DNA of 64,000 bases from JBPCQA01 sp050998615 (GCA_050998615.1 JBPCQA010000017.1:45911-109910); one strand, 5' to 3'; counted from the first letter of the stretch, positions 49,887 to 59,344 are shown. The notes: a model not told the origin generated them from the letters alone. Made by a program: numbers and translations.

Positions 49887-51344
49887 GTGAGGTTCCTTGC
49901 CGATGTGGCCCCGCCGTACGACCTGACCTACTCGGACGTGTTCATGGTGCCGTCCAGGTCGGCCGTGTCGTCTCGCCTCGACGTCGACCTGACGACGCCC
50001 GACGGCGTGGGCACGTCGGTGCCGATCGTGGTTTCGAACATGACGGCGATCTCGGGGCGGCGGATGGCCGAGACCGTGGCCCGCCGCGGCGGGATGGCGA
50101 TCGTGCCGCAAGACATCCCCTCCGACGTGGTGGCCGACGTCATCTCGTGGGTCAAGAGTCGTCATACCGTCTTCGAGACACCGATCCAAGTCGGCCCTGA
50201 CTCGGTGGTTGCCGAAGTCTTGTCGCTGCTCGGCAAGCGGGCGCACGGCGCGGCAGTCGTGGTCGAGCAGCGGCGCCCGGTTGGCATCATCACCGAGCGC
50301 GACTGTGTGGACGTAGACCGCTTCTCGCGAGCGGCAGACGTCATGACCACTGACCTGGTGTCGATCGAGAAGGACCAAGACCTTTACACCGCCTTCGACA
50401 TCTTGTCCGGACACCACCTCGACGTCGCGCCGGTGCTCGACGGTGACCAGATGCTCGGCGTGCTCACCCGAAAGGGTGTGCTCCGATCCGCGATCTACCG
50501 GCCGGCAACCGACGCGGACGGGGCCTTGATGGTGGGCGCCGCGGTCGGCATCAACGGTGATGTCGTGGCGAAGGCGGCTGCCCTGCTGGAGAGTCGCGCT
50601 GACGTGCTCGTGGTCGACACCGCGCATGGGCACCAGGAGAAGATGCTCGACGTGTTGCCGCTGGTCGTGTCGGCGCGCGACAAGCACGAGGCGGAGACCG
50701 GCCGCCGGACACCGATCGTCGCCGGCAACGTGGTGTCGGGCACCGGGGCGGCTGATCTGGCCGCCGCCGGCGCCGACATCGTCAAGGTCGGTGTCGGGCC
50801 GGGGGCGATGTGCACGACTCGGATGATGACCGGGGTGGGCAGGCCCCAGTTCTCCGCCGTGTTCGACTGCGCCGCGGCGGCCGGAGATGGTGGCGCCACG
50901 GTGTGGGCTGACGGGGGAGTGAAGTTCCCCCGCGACGTGGCTCTGGCGCTGGCGGCCGGTGCGGCCAACGTGATGATCGGCTCGTGGTTCGCCGGCACCC
51001 ACGAGAGCGCGGGTGACTTGGCGCGCGGATCCGACGGGCGGCTTTACAAGGAGAGTTTCGGGATGGCCTCCGCACGGGCCGTCCGAAACCGGACGCGGGA
51101 GCAGTCCGCGTTCGAACGCGCCCGCTCGGCTCTGTTCGAGGAGGGCATCTCCACGTCTCGGATGTACCTGGATCCGCTGCGGCCGGGGGTGGAGGATCTG
51201 ATCGACTCGATCAGCGCTGGACTGCGCAGTGCCTTCACGTACGCCGGGGCGCGGTCGATCCCTGAGTTTCATCAGCGGGCAGTGGTCGGCGTACAAAGCT
51301 CCGCCGGTTACGAGGAGGGACGCCCCCAGCCGGGTTCGTGGTGA
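49887..51344 (+). CDS. guaB1: GuaB1-type IMPDH-family protein (probable GMP reductase)
   Basis: A 485-residue (beta/alpha)8 barrel with an inserted CBS pair (about residues 95-210; AADVMTTDLVSIEKDQDLYT and VAPVLDGDQMLGVLTRKGVL). The barrel has SNMTAISGRRMAETVARRGG, VVDTAHGHQEKM and VGVGPGAMCTTRMMTGVGRP with the catalytic cysteine. The separate GuaB1 branch differs from true IMP dehydrogenase. In mycobacteria it has been shown to be a CBS-containing GMP reductase, so I assign purine salvage (GMP to IMP), with CBS-mediated nucleotide control. Start is GTG at 49887. Confidence 0.9.
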   Translation: MRFLADVAPPYDLTYSDVFMVPSRSAVSSRLDVDLTTPDGVGTSVPIVVSNMTAISGRRMAETVARRGGMAIVPQDIPSDVVADVISWVKSRHTVFETPIQVGPDSVVAEVLSLLGKRAHGAAVVVEQRRPVGIITERDCVDVDRFSRAADVMTTDLVSIEKDQDLYTAFDILSGHHLDVAPVLDGDQMLGVLTRKGVLRSAIYRPATDADGALMVGAAVGINGDVVAKAAALLESRADVLVVDTAHGHQEKMLDVLPLVVSARDKHEAETGRRTPIVAGNVVSGTGAADLAAAGADIVKVGVGPGAMCTTRMMTGVGRPQFSAVFDCAAAAGDGGATVWADGGVKFPRDVALALAAGAANVMIGSWFAGTHESAGDLARGSDGRLYKESFGMASARAVRNRTREQSAFERARSALFEEGISTSRMYLDPLRPGVEDLIDSISAGLRSAFTYAGARSIPEFHQRAVVGVQSSAGYEEGRPQPGSW

Positions 51345-51432
51345 CTGCGCTTCTCCAGGGGTGGCCTTGCTGTCACGCGTGAGGGGGAAATCGCCGGGCG
51401 GCGGAGTGTTGGAGAAGCAAGTGTCGACTGCT

Positions 51433-52548
51433 TCAGGCCCGGGCAGCCCCGGCACCGGCCGACGCTGTGGCGCTGAACATGCGCGGGGTGGTCCAGCCAC
51501 GGGCGTCGTACGCCGCTCGCACTGCCGCACCGAAGCTGCCAACGTCCGCGTTGCGGCACAGCGCGATGGCGCATCCTCCGAAGCCGGCTCCGGTCATCCG
51601 GGCTCCCAATGCCCCGACGGAAAGGGCGGCGTCGACGGTTTCATCGAGTTCGTCGCACGAGACCTCGAAATCGTCGCGCAACGAAAGGTGTGAGGCGGTG
51701 AGAAACGCCCCGATGTCACCCGGTCGACCGGCTCGAAGGATCGCTGCCACGTCGCGGACCCGGCCGATCTCGGTGACCACGTGAGTGGCACGACGACGGG
51801 GCACCTGGTTTGCCATCGCCTCGACTTGGTCGAGGGTTGCATCTCGAAGTGCCAGACCCAGCGCTGCGGCCGCCGACTCGCAGGCCGCTCGCCGGTCGCC
51901 GTACTCGCTGTCGACCAACTCGTGCGGCACCCCGGTGTCGATGACGAGCAGCGTGAGCCCAGCTGCGTCAAGATCCAATGGGACCTGTTCGACCGCTTGG
52001 GTTCGGCAGTCCACAAGCAGGGCGTGTCTCGGCTCGCACAGCATGCAGGCGATCTGATCCATCACGCTGGTCGGAGCGCCGACGTACCTGGTCTCCGCCT
52101 GGTGTGCCGCCTCGGCCAGCTCCCGCCGGCTCAAGCCGAGGCCGCACTCGTCGTTGATTGCTGCGGCTACCGCGCACTCGAGCGAAGCCGACGACGCGAG
52201 GCCGGCACCGACCGGCAGGTCGCTGGTGATGTCGATCTGGAGACCATCGCAGCTGGCGCCCCACTTTGAGCTCAAGACATGCTGGTCACCGGGGGATGCA
52301 TCGAGCAACGACCAGACGACGCTGGACACGTAGCCAGGCCAGCCGCGCACCTCGCCAGGCGCTGCGTGAAGGGGGAAGGTCACCGGACCCGGTGCCTGGT
52401 CGGATCGGACGAGCACCCGGCCGTTCGATCGGCGTACGACGGAAACCTTGGTTGACATCGCCAACGCGAAGGGAAGGACCAGGCCACCGCAGTAGTCGAC
52501 GTGCTCCCCTATCAGGTTGACCCGCCCGGGAGCCTGCCATGTCGCCAT
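51433..52548 (-). CDS. galK: Galactokinase
   Basis: A 371-residue GHMP kinase. Motifs are APGRVNLIGEHVDYCGG (galactokinase signature), SDLPVGAGLASSASLECAVA (ATP phosphate loop), a GAPTSVMDQIA stretch with the catalytic aspartate, and GARMTGAGFGGCAIAL. It phosphorylates galactose to galactose 1-phosphate. No galT, galE or transporter is next to it; it appears monocistronic and convergent with guaB1. A related sugar 1-kinase activity cannot be excluded. Confidence 0.93.
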   Translation of the reverse strand: MATWQAPGRVNLIGEHVDYCGGLVLPFALAMSTKVSVVRRSNGRVLVRSDQAPGPVTFPLHAAPGEVRGWPGYVSSVVWSLLDASPGDQHVLSSKWGASCDGLQIDITSDLPVGAGLASSASLECAVAAAINDECGLGLSRRELAEAAHQAETRYVGAPTSVMDQIACMLCEPRHALLVDCRTQAVEQVPLDLDAAGLTLLVIDTGVPHELVDSEYGDRRAACESAAAALGLALRDATLDQVEAMANQVPRRRATHVVTEIGRVRDVAAILRAGRPGDIGAFLTASHLSLRDDFEVSCDELDETVDAALSVGALGARMTGAGFGGCAIALCRNADVGSFGAAVRAAYDARGWTTPRMFSATASAGAGAARA

Positions 52549-52691
52549 ACCGACATCCTCGCCGATCTTCTCCCTCCCTTCCCCTTCCAGTCCTCTCGTT
52601 GTGGCTGAACGCCAAACGCGCTTTCACGCCAGTCACCCTTCAGCCACAGCGGAAGGCGTCGAGCAGCCACCTTCGGCCAGCACGAAAGCGT

Positions 52692-53843
52692 TCAACCGTA
52701 GCGGCGCCGCAGCGGAGTGAACTCGGGCCGCAGGAGGTCGAAGCGCACCAGGTCGATGACCGATCCGTCCGGGAGGTCGTAACAGCGCCGATCCACCCCG
52801 GTTCGGGTGAAGCCGACCGCACGGGCCACGCGTTGGGAGGCGAGGTTGCCGTCACCGGCGCCGAGGCTCAACCGTTCCAGGCCGAGCCCGCCTGCGCTCT
52901 GCGGTGTGAAGGCATGCTCCGCCACTAGCGAGACGGCCTCGGTGACCACACTGCGGCCTCTCGCGTCCGGATGCGCCCAGTAGCCGAACTCGGCCGACTT
53001 GTAATCCAAGCCCAGCAGGCCGAACAAGTTGATGCTCCCCAAGTAATCATCGGTGTCCGGATCGGCGGCGACCCACGACACCGACTGACCGAGCGACGCC
53101 GACAACTCGCGGGTGACGAGGAACGGTTCGAACGCTTGCGCCGTGCGCGGGAACGGAAACATGCCCAGCCATCGCATCGTCTCCGGATCCGTGGTCGCCG
53201 CGATCATCCGGTGCTTGTCCTTGAATTCCAGGCGACGCATTACGACGCGCTCGCCCGTCAGCGGGACCGGTTCCAGCCACCGGGTTTTCGGCTCGCGAGA
53301 GTCACCCGCCAACAGCGAGCCGCGCCAACTGTCGCGGGCCCGACCGCGCTGTGCCACGTCGCCTCGACTGGCCCCCTCGAACGTGAACCCGTTGCGCCAT
53401 GCCACCTGCCACGACGCGAGATTGCCGGCATTGGTCCCCCACGTGATGGTCGTCATGCCCTGGGCTGCGAACGCCCAGTCGACGATCAGCTTGACCGCCG
53501 TCGTCATCACGCCTCGGCCGCGCACACCGGGATGGGCGCCGTATGCGATGCCACCGATGCCGCAGCCATCGTCGCGCACCGTGATCGACCCGGCGAACCC
53601 GTTCGGTGCCGCGCCGCCGGCGGCCTCGACGGCGAACGACCAGCGGCCAGATGCCCACGCCTCGGCCCGCCCGGCCACGAAGTCGGCCGCGTCATCGCGG
53701 GTGTAGGGCACCGGAACCTTGGTGAACTCCTGGGTGAGCGGATCACTGCACTGCTCATACACACCCTGCACGTCGGCCGGTGTGTGAGCGCGCAGCGTCA
53801 CCCGATCCCTGGTCAGCACGGGCACGTCGCCGGGGTAGCTCAT
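52692..53843 (-). CDS. Double-GNAT acetyltransferase, downstream copy
   Basis: A 383-residue protein made of two RimJ/RimL-type GNAT domains. Domain 1 (about residues 5-185) has VTLRAHTPADVQGVYEQCSD and acetyl-CoA loop AHPGVRGRGVMTTAVKLIVD. Domain 2 (about 195-380) has ERVVMRRLEFKDKHRMIAAT and AHPDARGRSVVTEAVSLVAE. It is clearly paralogous to the gene just upstream, with the same order and similar N-terminus. The ATG at 53843 starts 5 nt after the upstream gene's stop; the longer frame is read-through. Substrate is unknown; ribosomal-protein or antibiotic acetylation are family precedents. Confidence 0.85.
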   Translation of the reverse strand: MSYPGDVPVLTRDRVTLRAHTPADVQGVYEQCSDPLTQEFTKVPVPYTRDDAADFVAGRAEAWASGRWSFAVEAAGGAAPNGFAGSITVRDDGCGIGGIAYGAHPGVRGRGVMTTAVKLIVDWAFAAQGMTTITWGTNAGNLASWQVAWRNGFTFEGASRGDVAQRGRARDSWRGSLLAGDSREPKTRWLEPVPLTGERVVMRRLEFKDKHRMIAATTDPETMRWLGMFPFPRTAQAFEPFLVTRELSASLGQSVSWVAADPDTDDYLGSINLFGLLGLDYKSAEFGYWAHPDARGRSVVTEAVSLVAEHAFTPQSAGGLGLERLSLGAGDGNLASQRVARAVGFTRTGVDRRCYDLPDGSVIDLVRFDLLRPEFTPLRRRYG

Positions 53844-53847
53844 CGAG

Positions 53848-54996
53848 TCAAACTCCGTGTCGATCGACCGACCACTCCGACGCGAGCAGGTCGAACAGTA
53901 TGACGTCCGCATAAGAGCCGTCCCCGAGACGCTCGGACTTTCGCTCCCGGCCGTACTCGGTGAACCCGTTAGCCCGGGCGACATGCCCCGAGGCCGTGTT
54001 GTCCGCCGCTGCCCCCAGCCACAGTCGTCGCATCCCGAGGCCACCATCGCCGGGATCGAGAAACGCATGGCGTACGACGAGCCGTACCGCCTCCCGCATC
54101 AGGCCTTTGCCACGCGCGTCCGGGTGCATCCAATATCCGATCTCGCCGCTGTCGCGTGCCATACGAGGAATGCCCACGTTGCCCAGCAGCACTTCGCTGG
54201 CCGGGTCGGCGATCGCCCACACCTGAGTCCAGCTGCCGGTGGTCAGACCCTCCCGCACCCGCTCCAGGTAGTCGCGGGCAGCCGGTTCGTCGTATGGCGA
54301 CGGCATGAACGCCAACCAGTGCTGGGTGCGCTCGTCGCGGCAGCCCTCGACGATTCGTGGCACGTCGGTGTCAAGCAGCGGCCGAAGGACGAGTCGCTCC
54401 CCGACGATCCGGGGCACGTCGTACCAGATGGTTTTCGGATCCCGCGAGTCATCCTTGTGCAACGAGGCCACCCAGGCGTCCAGGTGTTCGCCCCGGTGAT
54501 CCAGCCACCGGCGTACCGTCCCACCGAACGTGAAACCGGTCTTCCAGGCAACTCGCCGAGACGCGAAGTTCCCCTTGTTGGCAAGCCAGATCACGGTCTC
54601 CAAGCCTCGCGCGGAGAAACCCCAATCGAGCAACAGGTTGACCGCAGTCGTCATGATGCCACGGCCGCGGATTGCCGGGTGCGCACCAAACGCCAGCTCG
54701 GCACGGTTAGCGCCCTCGTCTCGCAACGACAGCGTGCCGCTGAAGCGCCGGTTTCCGCCTGGGTGGGTGCTCTCGATGGCGAACGCATACTCCTTGCCGG
54801 ACACCCACCCCTCCGGCACCGTCTTGGTGGCGAACTCGATCGCGTCATCGCAAGTCAAGCCAGGCGGCACTGTCGTCCACTCGATCGACAGCGGATCCGT
54901 GCACTGCTCAACGATCGCCTCGGCGTCCTCCAGACGATGCGCGCGCAACGTCACATCACCGGCTGTCAGGGTGGGTACGTCGTCTGGGAACTTCAT
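53848..54996 (-). CDS. Double-GNAT acetyltransferase, upstream copy
   Basis: A 382-residue two-domain GNAT protein. Domain 1 has VTLRAHRLEDAEAIVEQCTD and AHPAIRGRGIMTTAVNLLLD. Domain 2 has ERLVLRPLLDTDVPRIVEGC and MHPDARGKGLMREAVRLVVR. Its start, MKFPDDVPTLTAGDVTLRAH, closely parallels MSYPGDVPVLTRDRVTLRAH of the next gene, showing a tandem duplication of an already fused double domain. The ATG at 54996 is chosen since the longer frame lacks similarity. Both genes probably form one transcript. Confidence 0.85.
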   Translation of the reverse strand: MKFPDDVPTLTAGDVTLRAHRLEDAEAIVEQCTDPLSIEWTTVPPGLTCDDAIEFATKTVPEGWVSGKEYAFAIESTHPGGNRRFSGTLSLRDEGANRAELAFGAHPAIRGRGIMTTAVNLLLDWGFSARGLETVIWLANKGNFASRRVAWKTGFTFGGTVRRWLDHRGEHLDAWVASLHKDDSRDPKTIWYDVPRIVGERLVLRPLLDTDVPRIVEGCRDERTQHWLAFMPSPYDEPAARDYLERVREGLTTGSWTQVWAIADPASEVLLGNVGIPRMARDSGEIGYWMHPDARGKGLMREAVRLVVRHAFLDPGDGGLGMRRLWLGAAADNTASGHVARANGFTEYGRERKSERLGDGSYADVILFDLLASEWSVDRHGV

Positions 54997-55206
54997 GTGC
55001 ACACAGTGCCGCGCAGAAAGATGCGGCTCAACCCGTTTTGACCATTTGGAGTCCCGCGCAGCGAACGCGACTACGAACGACGGGCGGTGCCGCAAGGCCG
55101 CCGGGCGGATAGGCTTTGCGGCTATGGACGACTCCTGTAGTAGTAGGTGCCGCCACGCCGTGCCCGGCCAGCCTCGACTTCGACAGCCAGGCGGGGCACC
55201 TCAATC

Positions 55207-56556
55207 GTGAGCGGCACGATCCGCGACATCATCTTGGTGCTGATCTTCATCTTGATCAGCGGTTTCTTCGTGATCGCCGAAATGTCGCTTGTCTCGTTGC
55301 GGGAGAGCCAAATCAGGGGGCTGGCCGAGCGGGGGCGTCGCGGTGCGATTATCGCGAAGCTCACCGCGGACCCCAACCGCTTCCTCGCCTCGGTCCAGGT
55401 CGGCGTTACCTTGGCCGGTTTCTTGTCGGCCGCGTTCGGCGGAGCCACGCTGGCAGGAAAGCTCTCGCCGGTCTTCGAAGGCTGGGGCCTGGCCAGTGGT
55501 GGCGCCGAGATCGCCGCGCTGGTCTTGATTACGCTGGCGATCTCGTATGTGTCGCTAGTCATCGGCGAGCTGACACCGAAGCGGCTGGCCTTACAGCGCT
55601 CGGAATCGATTGCCTTGGGTGTCGCCCCCACCGTCGACCGGATCGCGAAGATCACCCGACCGGTGATCTGGCTGCTCTCGCTGTCCACCAACGTCGTCGT
55701 ACGGTTGGTGGGTGGTGATCCGTCGGCCCAGCGAGAGCAGATAACCGACGCGGAGATCCGCGAGCTCGTGTCCGGCTCGGTAACGCTGGGTGCCGAGGAA
55801 CGCCAGATCGTCGAGGACGTCTTCGAGGCCGGAGATCGGCAGATCCGCGAGGTAATGGTGCCGCGCACCGAGGTGGACTTCATCGCGGCGGAGACCCCCG
55901 TGTATAAGGCGGCCGAGTTCGCGCTGGAGCGGCCACATTCTCGATATCCGGTGATCGGCGACTCGTCTGACGACGTGCTGGGATTCGTGCACGTGCGCGA
56001 CCTGTTCGCGCCCGATCTGGCCGGACGGTCGGTTCGGGTCCGTGAAGTGGTGCGCGACGTGCTGATGCTGCCGTCGACCCGGCAGATCCTGTCCGCGCTG
56101 AGTGACATGAGGCGGGAGGGATCCCATGTCGCGATCGTCGTCGACGAGTACGGCGGCACGGCGGGCATCGTCACCCTGGAAGACCTGGTCGAGGAGCTCG
56201 TCGGTGACATCAGGGACGAGTACGACGTCGACGAGCCGGAGACGACGCGCTCCCTGACTGGGGAGGTCGAGGTCGACGGTTTGCTCAACCTTGACGACTT
56301 CGAGGACGAGACCGGGCTGGTGTTGCCGGACGGTCCTTACGAGACGGTGGCCGGGTACATCATGCGACAGCTTGGCCGAGTCCCGGTGGCCGGCGATGTG
56401 GCGGCCTTCGACGGCCACACCCTGATCGTCACCGAGGTCGACGGCCGGCGGATCGCCCGGGTCAAGGTCGAGGCGGCTCATCTATCGGCTCCTGCTCAAT
56501 CACAACCCGATCGGCAGTCGTCGGCCGAGGAAGACGCCCCAGGGATCCGACCCTAA
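55207..56556 (+). CDS. CNNM/CorC-HlyC family membrane protein (DUF21 + CBS)
   Basis: A 449-residue protein. The N-terminal DUF21 domain has about four membrane helices starting with IILVLIFILISGFFVIAEMS. A tandem CBS pair follows (REVMVPRTEVDFIAAETPVY to VAIVVDEYGGTAGIVTLEDL), then a C-terminal CorC_HlyC domain (VEVDGLLNLDDFEDETGLVL, GYIMRQLGRVPVAGDVAAF). Relatives transport or regulate Mg2+ and Co2+ efflux; the old name hemolysin is not informative. GTG at 55207 gives the normal N-terminus. It is divergent from the GNAT genes and followed by trpS after 8-14 nt. Confidence 0.92.
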   Translation: MSGTIRDIILVLIFILISGFFVIAEMSLVSLRESQIRGLAERGRRGAIIAKLTADPNRFLASVQVGVTLAGFLSAAFGGATLAGKLSPVFEGWGLASGGAEIAALVLITLAISYVSLVIGELTPKRLALQRSESIALGVAPTVDRIAKITRPVIWLLSLSTNVVVRLVGGDPSAQREQITDAEIRELVSGSVTLGAEERQIVEDVFEAGDRQIREVMVPRTEVDFIAAETPVYKAAEFALERPHSRYPVIGDSSDDVLGFVHVRDLFAPDLAGRSVRVREVVRDVLMLPSTRQILSALSDMRREGSHVAIVVDEYGGTAGIVTLEDLVEELVGDIRDEYDVDEPETTRSLTGEVEVDGLLNLDDFEDETGLVLPDGPYETVAGYIMRQLGRVPVAGDVAAFDGHTLIVTEVDGRRIARVKVEAAHLSAPAQSQPDRQSSAEEDAPGIRP

Positions 56557-56570
56557 GGCACAATGTGCCC

Positions 56571-57689
56571 ATGCCAGCCAGCTCCGCCCCTACCAACACA
56601 GCCCCAAACAGCGCGGCCTCTACCAGCCCCACCTCGGCCGAACCCGGCCTAGCGAATCTCGGCTCAATGCAGTCGCCGCAACCAACCGCGCGCCCGCGGG
56701 TGTTGTCCGGTATTCAGCCAACTGCCGATTCATTCCATCTCGGGAACTATCTGGGCGCGTTACGGCAGTGGGTGGAACTCCAGTTCGACCACGATGCGTT
56801 CTATTGCATCGTCGATCTGCATGCGATCACGGTCGAGCACGATCCCAGCCGGCTTCGCGAGCGGTGTCTGCGCTCGACGGCTCAGCTTCTGGCGATGGGC
56901 CTCGACCCGGACCGATGCACGTTGTTCATTCAGTCACATGTCCCCGAGCACACCCAGTTGGAATGGGTGCTCGGGTGTATCACGGGCTTCGGTGAGGCGG
57001 CCCGGATGATTCAGTTCAAGGACAAGTCGGCACGAGGAGGCCAGGACAGCACAACGGTCGGACTCTTCACCTATCCCGTGCTGCAAGCTGCCGACATTTT
57101 GTTGTACCAGGCACACCGGGTGCCGGTCGGTGAGGACCAGCGTCAGCACCTCGAGCTCACCCGTGACTTGGCGGGCCGCTTCAATCACCGATTCGGCGAC
57201 ACTTTCGTGGTTCCCGAGCCGCACATCCTCAAGGAGACGGCCAAGGTCACCGACCTGCAAGAGCCGACCGCGAAGATGAGCAAGTCGGCGTCATCACCGG
57301 CTGGCATCGTCGAGCTGCTCGATGAGCCGAAACGATCCGGCAAGAAGATCCGCTCCGCCGTCACCGACTCAGGTCATGAGATCTACTTCGACGAGCTTGA
57401 GAAACCCGGCATCTCCAACCTGCTGACGATCCACGCCGCGTTGAGTGGACGGCCCGTCGAAGACCTGGTTGGCGACTACAACGGTCGCGGCTACGGTGAC
57501 CTGAAGAAGGACCTCGCGCAATTTGTCGAGGAGTTCGTGACGCCCTTTCGGGCCCGCACCATGGAGTTGCTCGACGACCGCGCGGAGCTCGACGCGATCC
57601 TGGCCCAGGGCGCCCGTCGGGCTCGGGAGGTCGCGGCGGTCACGTTGGCGACGGCGTACGATCGGATCGGTTTCGTCCCGGCTCACTGA
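56571..57689 (+). CDS. trpS: Tryptophanyl-tRNA synthetase
   Basis: A class Ic synthetase with VLSGIQPTADSFHLGNYLGA (HIGH-like motif), AADILLYQAHRVPVGEDQRQ and KMSKSASSP (KMSKS loop). It charges tRNA-Trp. An alanine/serine/threonine-rich leader of about 32 residues precedes the conserved domain; starts are possible at GTG 56565, ATG 56571 or ATG 56667, the last beginning MQSPQPTARP and matching shorter homologues. It likely shares a transcript with the CorC-like gene. Confidence 0.95.
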   Translation: MPASSAPTNTAPNSAASTSPTSAEPGLANLGSMQSPQPTARPRVLSGIQPTADSFHLGNYLGALRQWVELQFDHDAFYCIVDLHAITVEHDPSRLRERCLRSTAQLLAMGLDPDRCTLFIQSHVPEHTQLEWVLGCITGFGEAARMIQFKDKSARGGQDSTTVGLFTYPVLQAADILLYQAHRVPVGEDQRQHLELTRDLAGRFNHRFGDTFVVPEPHILKETAKVTDLQEPTAKMSKSASSPAGIVELLDEPKRSGKKIRSAVTDSGHEIYFDELEKPGISNLLTIHAALSGRPVEDLVGDYNGRGYGDLKKDLAQFVEEFVTPFRARTMELLDDRAELDAILAQGARRAREVAAVTLATAYDRIGFVPAH

Positions 57690-57733
57690 TCACACCGGAA
57701 GGGCCAAGTCACAAAAAGGGATAGTGTCCACGG

Positions 57734-58291
57734 GTGACGGTCATCGGTGTGGCGATCGCGATCCCCGAGCCCTGGGGCCAGCGGCTCCAAGCTCTGCGGG
57801 TGTCATTCGGCGATGCGGCAGCCGGGTCGATCCCCACGCATATCACCTTGGTGCCACCGACCGACATCGAGGATCCGGTGGACGTTGTTGAGTCACATCT
57901 GGCAGACGTCGCCGCAACTCACCAGCGATTCACACTGCGGCTCCGGGGGACGGCGACGTTCCGGCCGGTGTCCCCGGTCGTCTTCGTCTGCGTGGTCGAG
58001 GGCATCTCATCGTGTGAACTGCTCGCCAACGAGGCCAGGCAGGGCCCGCTGAAGCAGGAGTTGACGTTCCCTTACCACCCGCATGTGACGGTCGCACACC
58101 ATCTGTCCGAGGCGGCGCTCGATCAGGCATATCAGACGCTCGGCGATTTCGATTGCAGCTTCGAAGTCGACTCGTTTGGTCTCTACGTACACGGTGTCGA
58201 CGGAGTGTGGCGGTCTATTCGTGCTTACCGACTCGCTGGCCAGCTGCCAGCCTGCGCCGACGGTTCGAGGAGTCCAGCCAGCGGAACCTGA
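57734..58291 (+). CDS. 2'-5' RNA ligase-family (2H phosphoesterase) protein
   Basis: A 185-residue 2H phosphoesterase. The two HxT/S motifs are HITLVPPTDI (about residue 35) and HVTVAHHLSE (about residue 118), spaced as in LigT/YjcG proteins. Such enzymes cleave or join 2'-5' or cyclic phosphodiester bonds in RNA or nucleotides. It follows trpS on the same strand by 44 nt, a neighbourhood common in actinomycetes. Start GTG 57734. Confidence 0.85.
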   Translation: MTVIGVAIAIPEPWGQRLQALRVSFGDAAAGSIPTHITLVPPTDIEDPVDVVESHLADVAATHQRFTLRLRGTATFRPVSPVVFVCVVEGISSCELLANEARQGPLKQELTFPYHPHVTVAHHLSEAALDQAYQTLGDFDCSFEVDSFGLYVHGVDGVWRSIRAYRLAGQLPACADGSRSPASGT

Positions 58292-58297
58292 GCCCGA

Positions 58298-58579
58298 GTG
58301 CGTCCCGCCGGTCAAGATCGTGCGGCTAAACTCACCGAGGTTAGGATCTACGCGTTCAGCTCGGACATCAGGGCTATCATGCCAAGTAGCGAGAACTACG
58401 GACTGATGCAGGTGGGAATCGTACACAATGGGCAGGTTTTGGAGAACGGCTCTTATAACTTGTCGAGATATCATCAATTCGACCACACCTTCTACGCACC
58501 GAACCCGTCTACGGTGAGTATTGCGATGACCAACACGTCAGATACGCAAACGTGGTGCAGAAGCACACGGGAGCGATGA
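58298..58579 (+). CDS. Small orphan protein coupled to the next gene
   Basis: A 93-residue product I do not recognise. The N-terminus is basic, followed by a coherent stretch with YAFSSDIRAIMPSSENYGLM, VGIVHNGQVLENGSYNLSRY and FYAPNPSTVSIAMTNTSDTQ, which reads like a small beta-sandwich. The stop overlaps the start of the next gene by ATGA, which argues that both are real and coupled. GC is notably lower than flanking housekeeping genes, suggesting transfer. No signal peptide is visible from this start. Confidence 0.4.
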   Translation: MRPAGQDRAAKLTEVRIYAFSSDIRAIMPSSENYGLMQVGIVHNGQVLENGSYNLSRYHQFDHTFYAPNPSTVSIAMTNTSDTQTWCRSTRER

Positions 58580-59085
58580 GGCCTCTTCCGTTTCCTTTGG
58601 AGGAGCCCATCTACGCGCTCGCCGTTAATGGGTGCATCCACCGTATCGGACTCTGGAATCTTCGCTCTACTGGCGACCGGTCGAAGCTGGAATACGTCGT
58701 CACCGAGACGGTGGCCCCGGACGAGTCAGAACCGGTGGCGGCTGTGTACAACAGTTTTCTCGATGACGCCGAGTTGGATAGCGGCCCCGACCCGACGATC
58801 GCGTCATGGGCGGCGTTGAGCGTGCCACCTGAAGTTGCTTCCTTGTTCCACGAGAGCCGTGACCCCTACGAGGGGGTTGCGGTTCTTACCGCACGTGCTC
58901 TTGCCAACGATGAGCCCTGGCAAGCGTCTGTTGTCGAAATGGACGGTTGCGAGATTCGATTCATCCACTACGACTGGAGCACTGGGAGCACATTGGCGTC
59001 CGTTGCTCCGGGCCGGCGAATCGCTATATATGACAGCTGTCGAGACCGGTCGCACAGGTCGTTGGAGCGATTCGACCCGGGTTGA
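58576..59085 (+). CDS. Orphan hypothetical protein
   Basis: A 169-residue acidic protein (about residues 1-160 well mixed, no membrane segment) that I do not recognise. Stretches are IHRIGLWNLRSTGDRSKLEY, ESEPVAAVYNSFLDDAELDS, WAALSVPPEVASLFHESRDP and GCEIRFIHYDWSTGSTLASV. The ATG at 58576 overlaps the previous stop (ATGA); GTG at 58552 is an alternative. It lies between the RNA ligase-like gene and the mutase gene and has lower GC than both. No function can be assigned. Confidence 0.5.
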   Translation: MRPLPFPLEEPIYALAVNGCIHRIGLWNLRSTGDRSKLEYVVTETVAPDESEPVAAVYNSFLDDAELDSGPDPTIASWAALSVPPEVASLFHESRDPYEGVAVLTARALANDEPWQASVVEMDGCEIRFIHYDWSTGSTLASVAPGRRIAIYDSCRDRSHRSLERFDPG

Positions 59086-59344
59086 CGGCGATCCATAAGC
59101 CTGATCCTTTACGGCAACATGCCTCGCCGCAGTCCGGCCACGCCAACCTTGAGCTGTCCCAGGGTAACCATTCATCCCTGAAGGAGCGCCAGCCGTTCGC
59201 AGCGCGACCGCCGCCCTTCGGCACTTCGACGCCGGCAGCGCCCTGATCGGCGCTGCGGCCGCACTGGTGTTTTGGCGCAACGACTGATCGGTCCACGCGC
59301 CCCGGTTTGTGCGGGCGGCGCGAGGCCGCCGTACTCTGACGCGC

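Noticed and set aside
49872..51542. 556-residue minus-strand frame opposite guaB1
   Set aside because: Histidine/arginine-rich antisense frame over an intact IMPDH-family gene.
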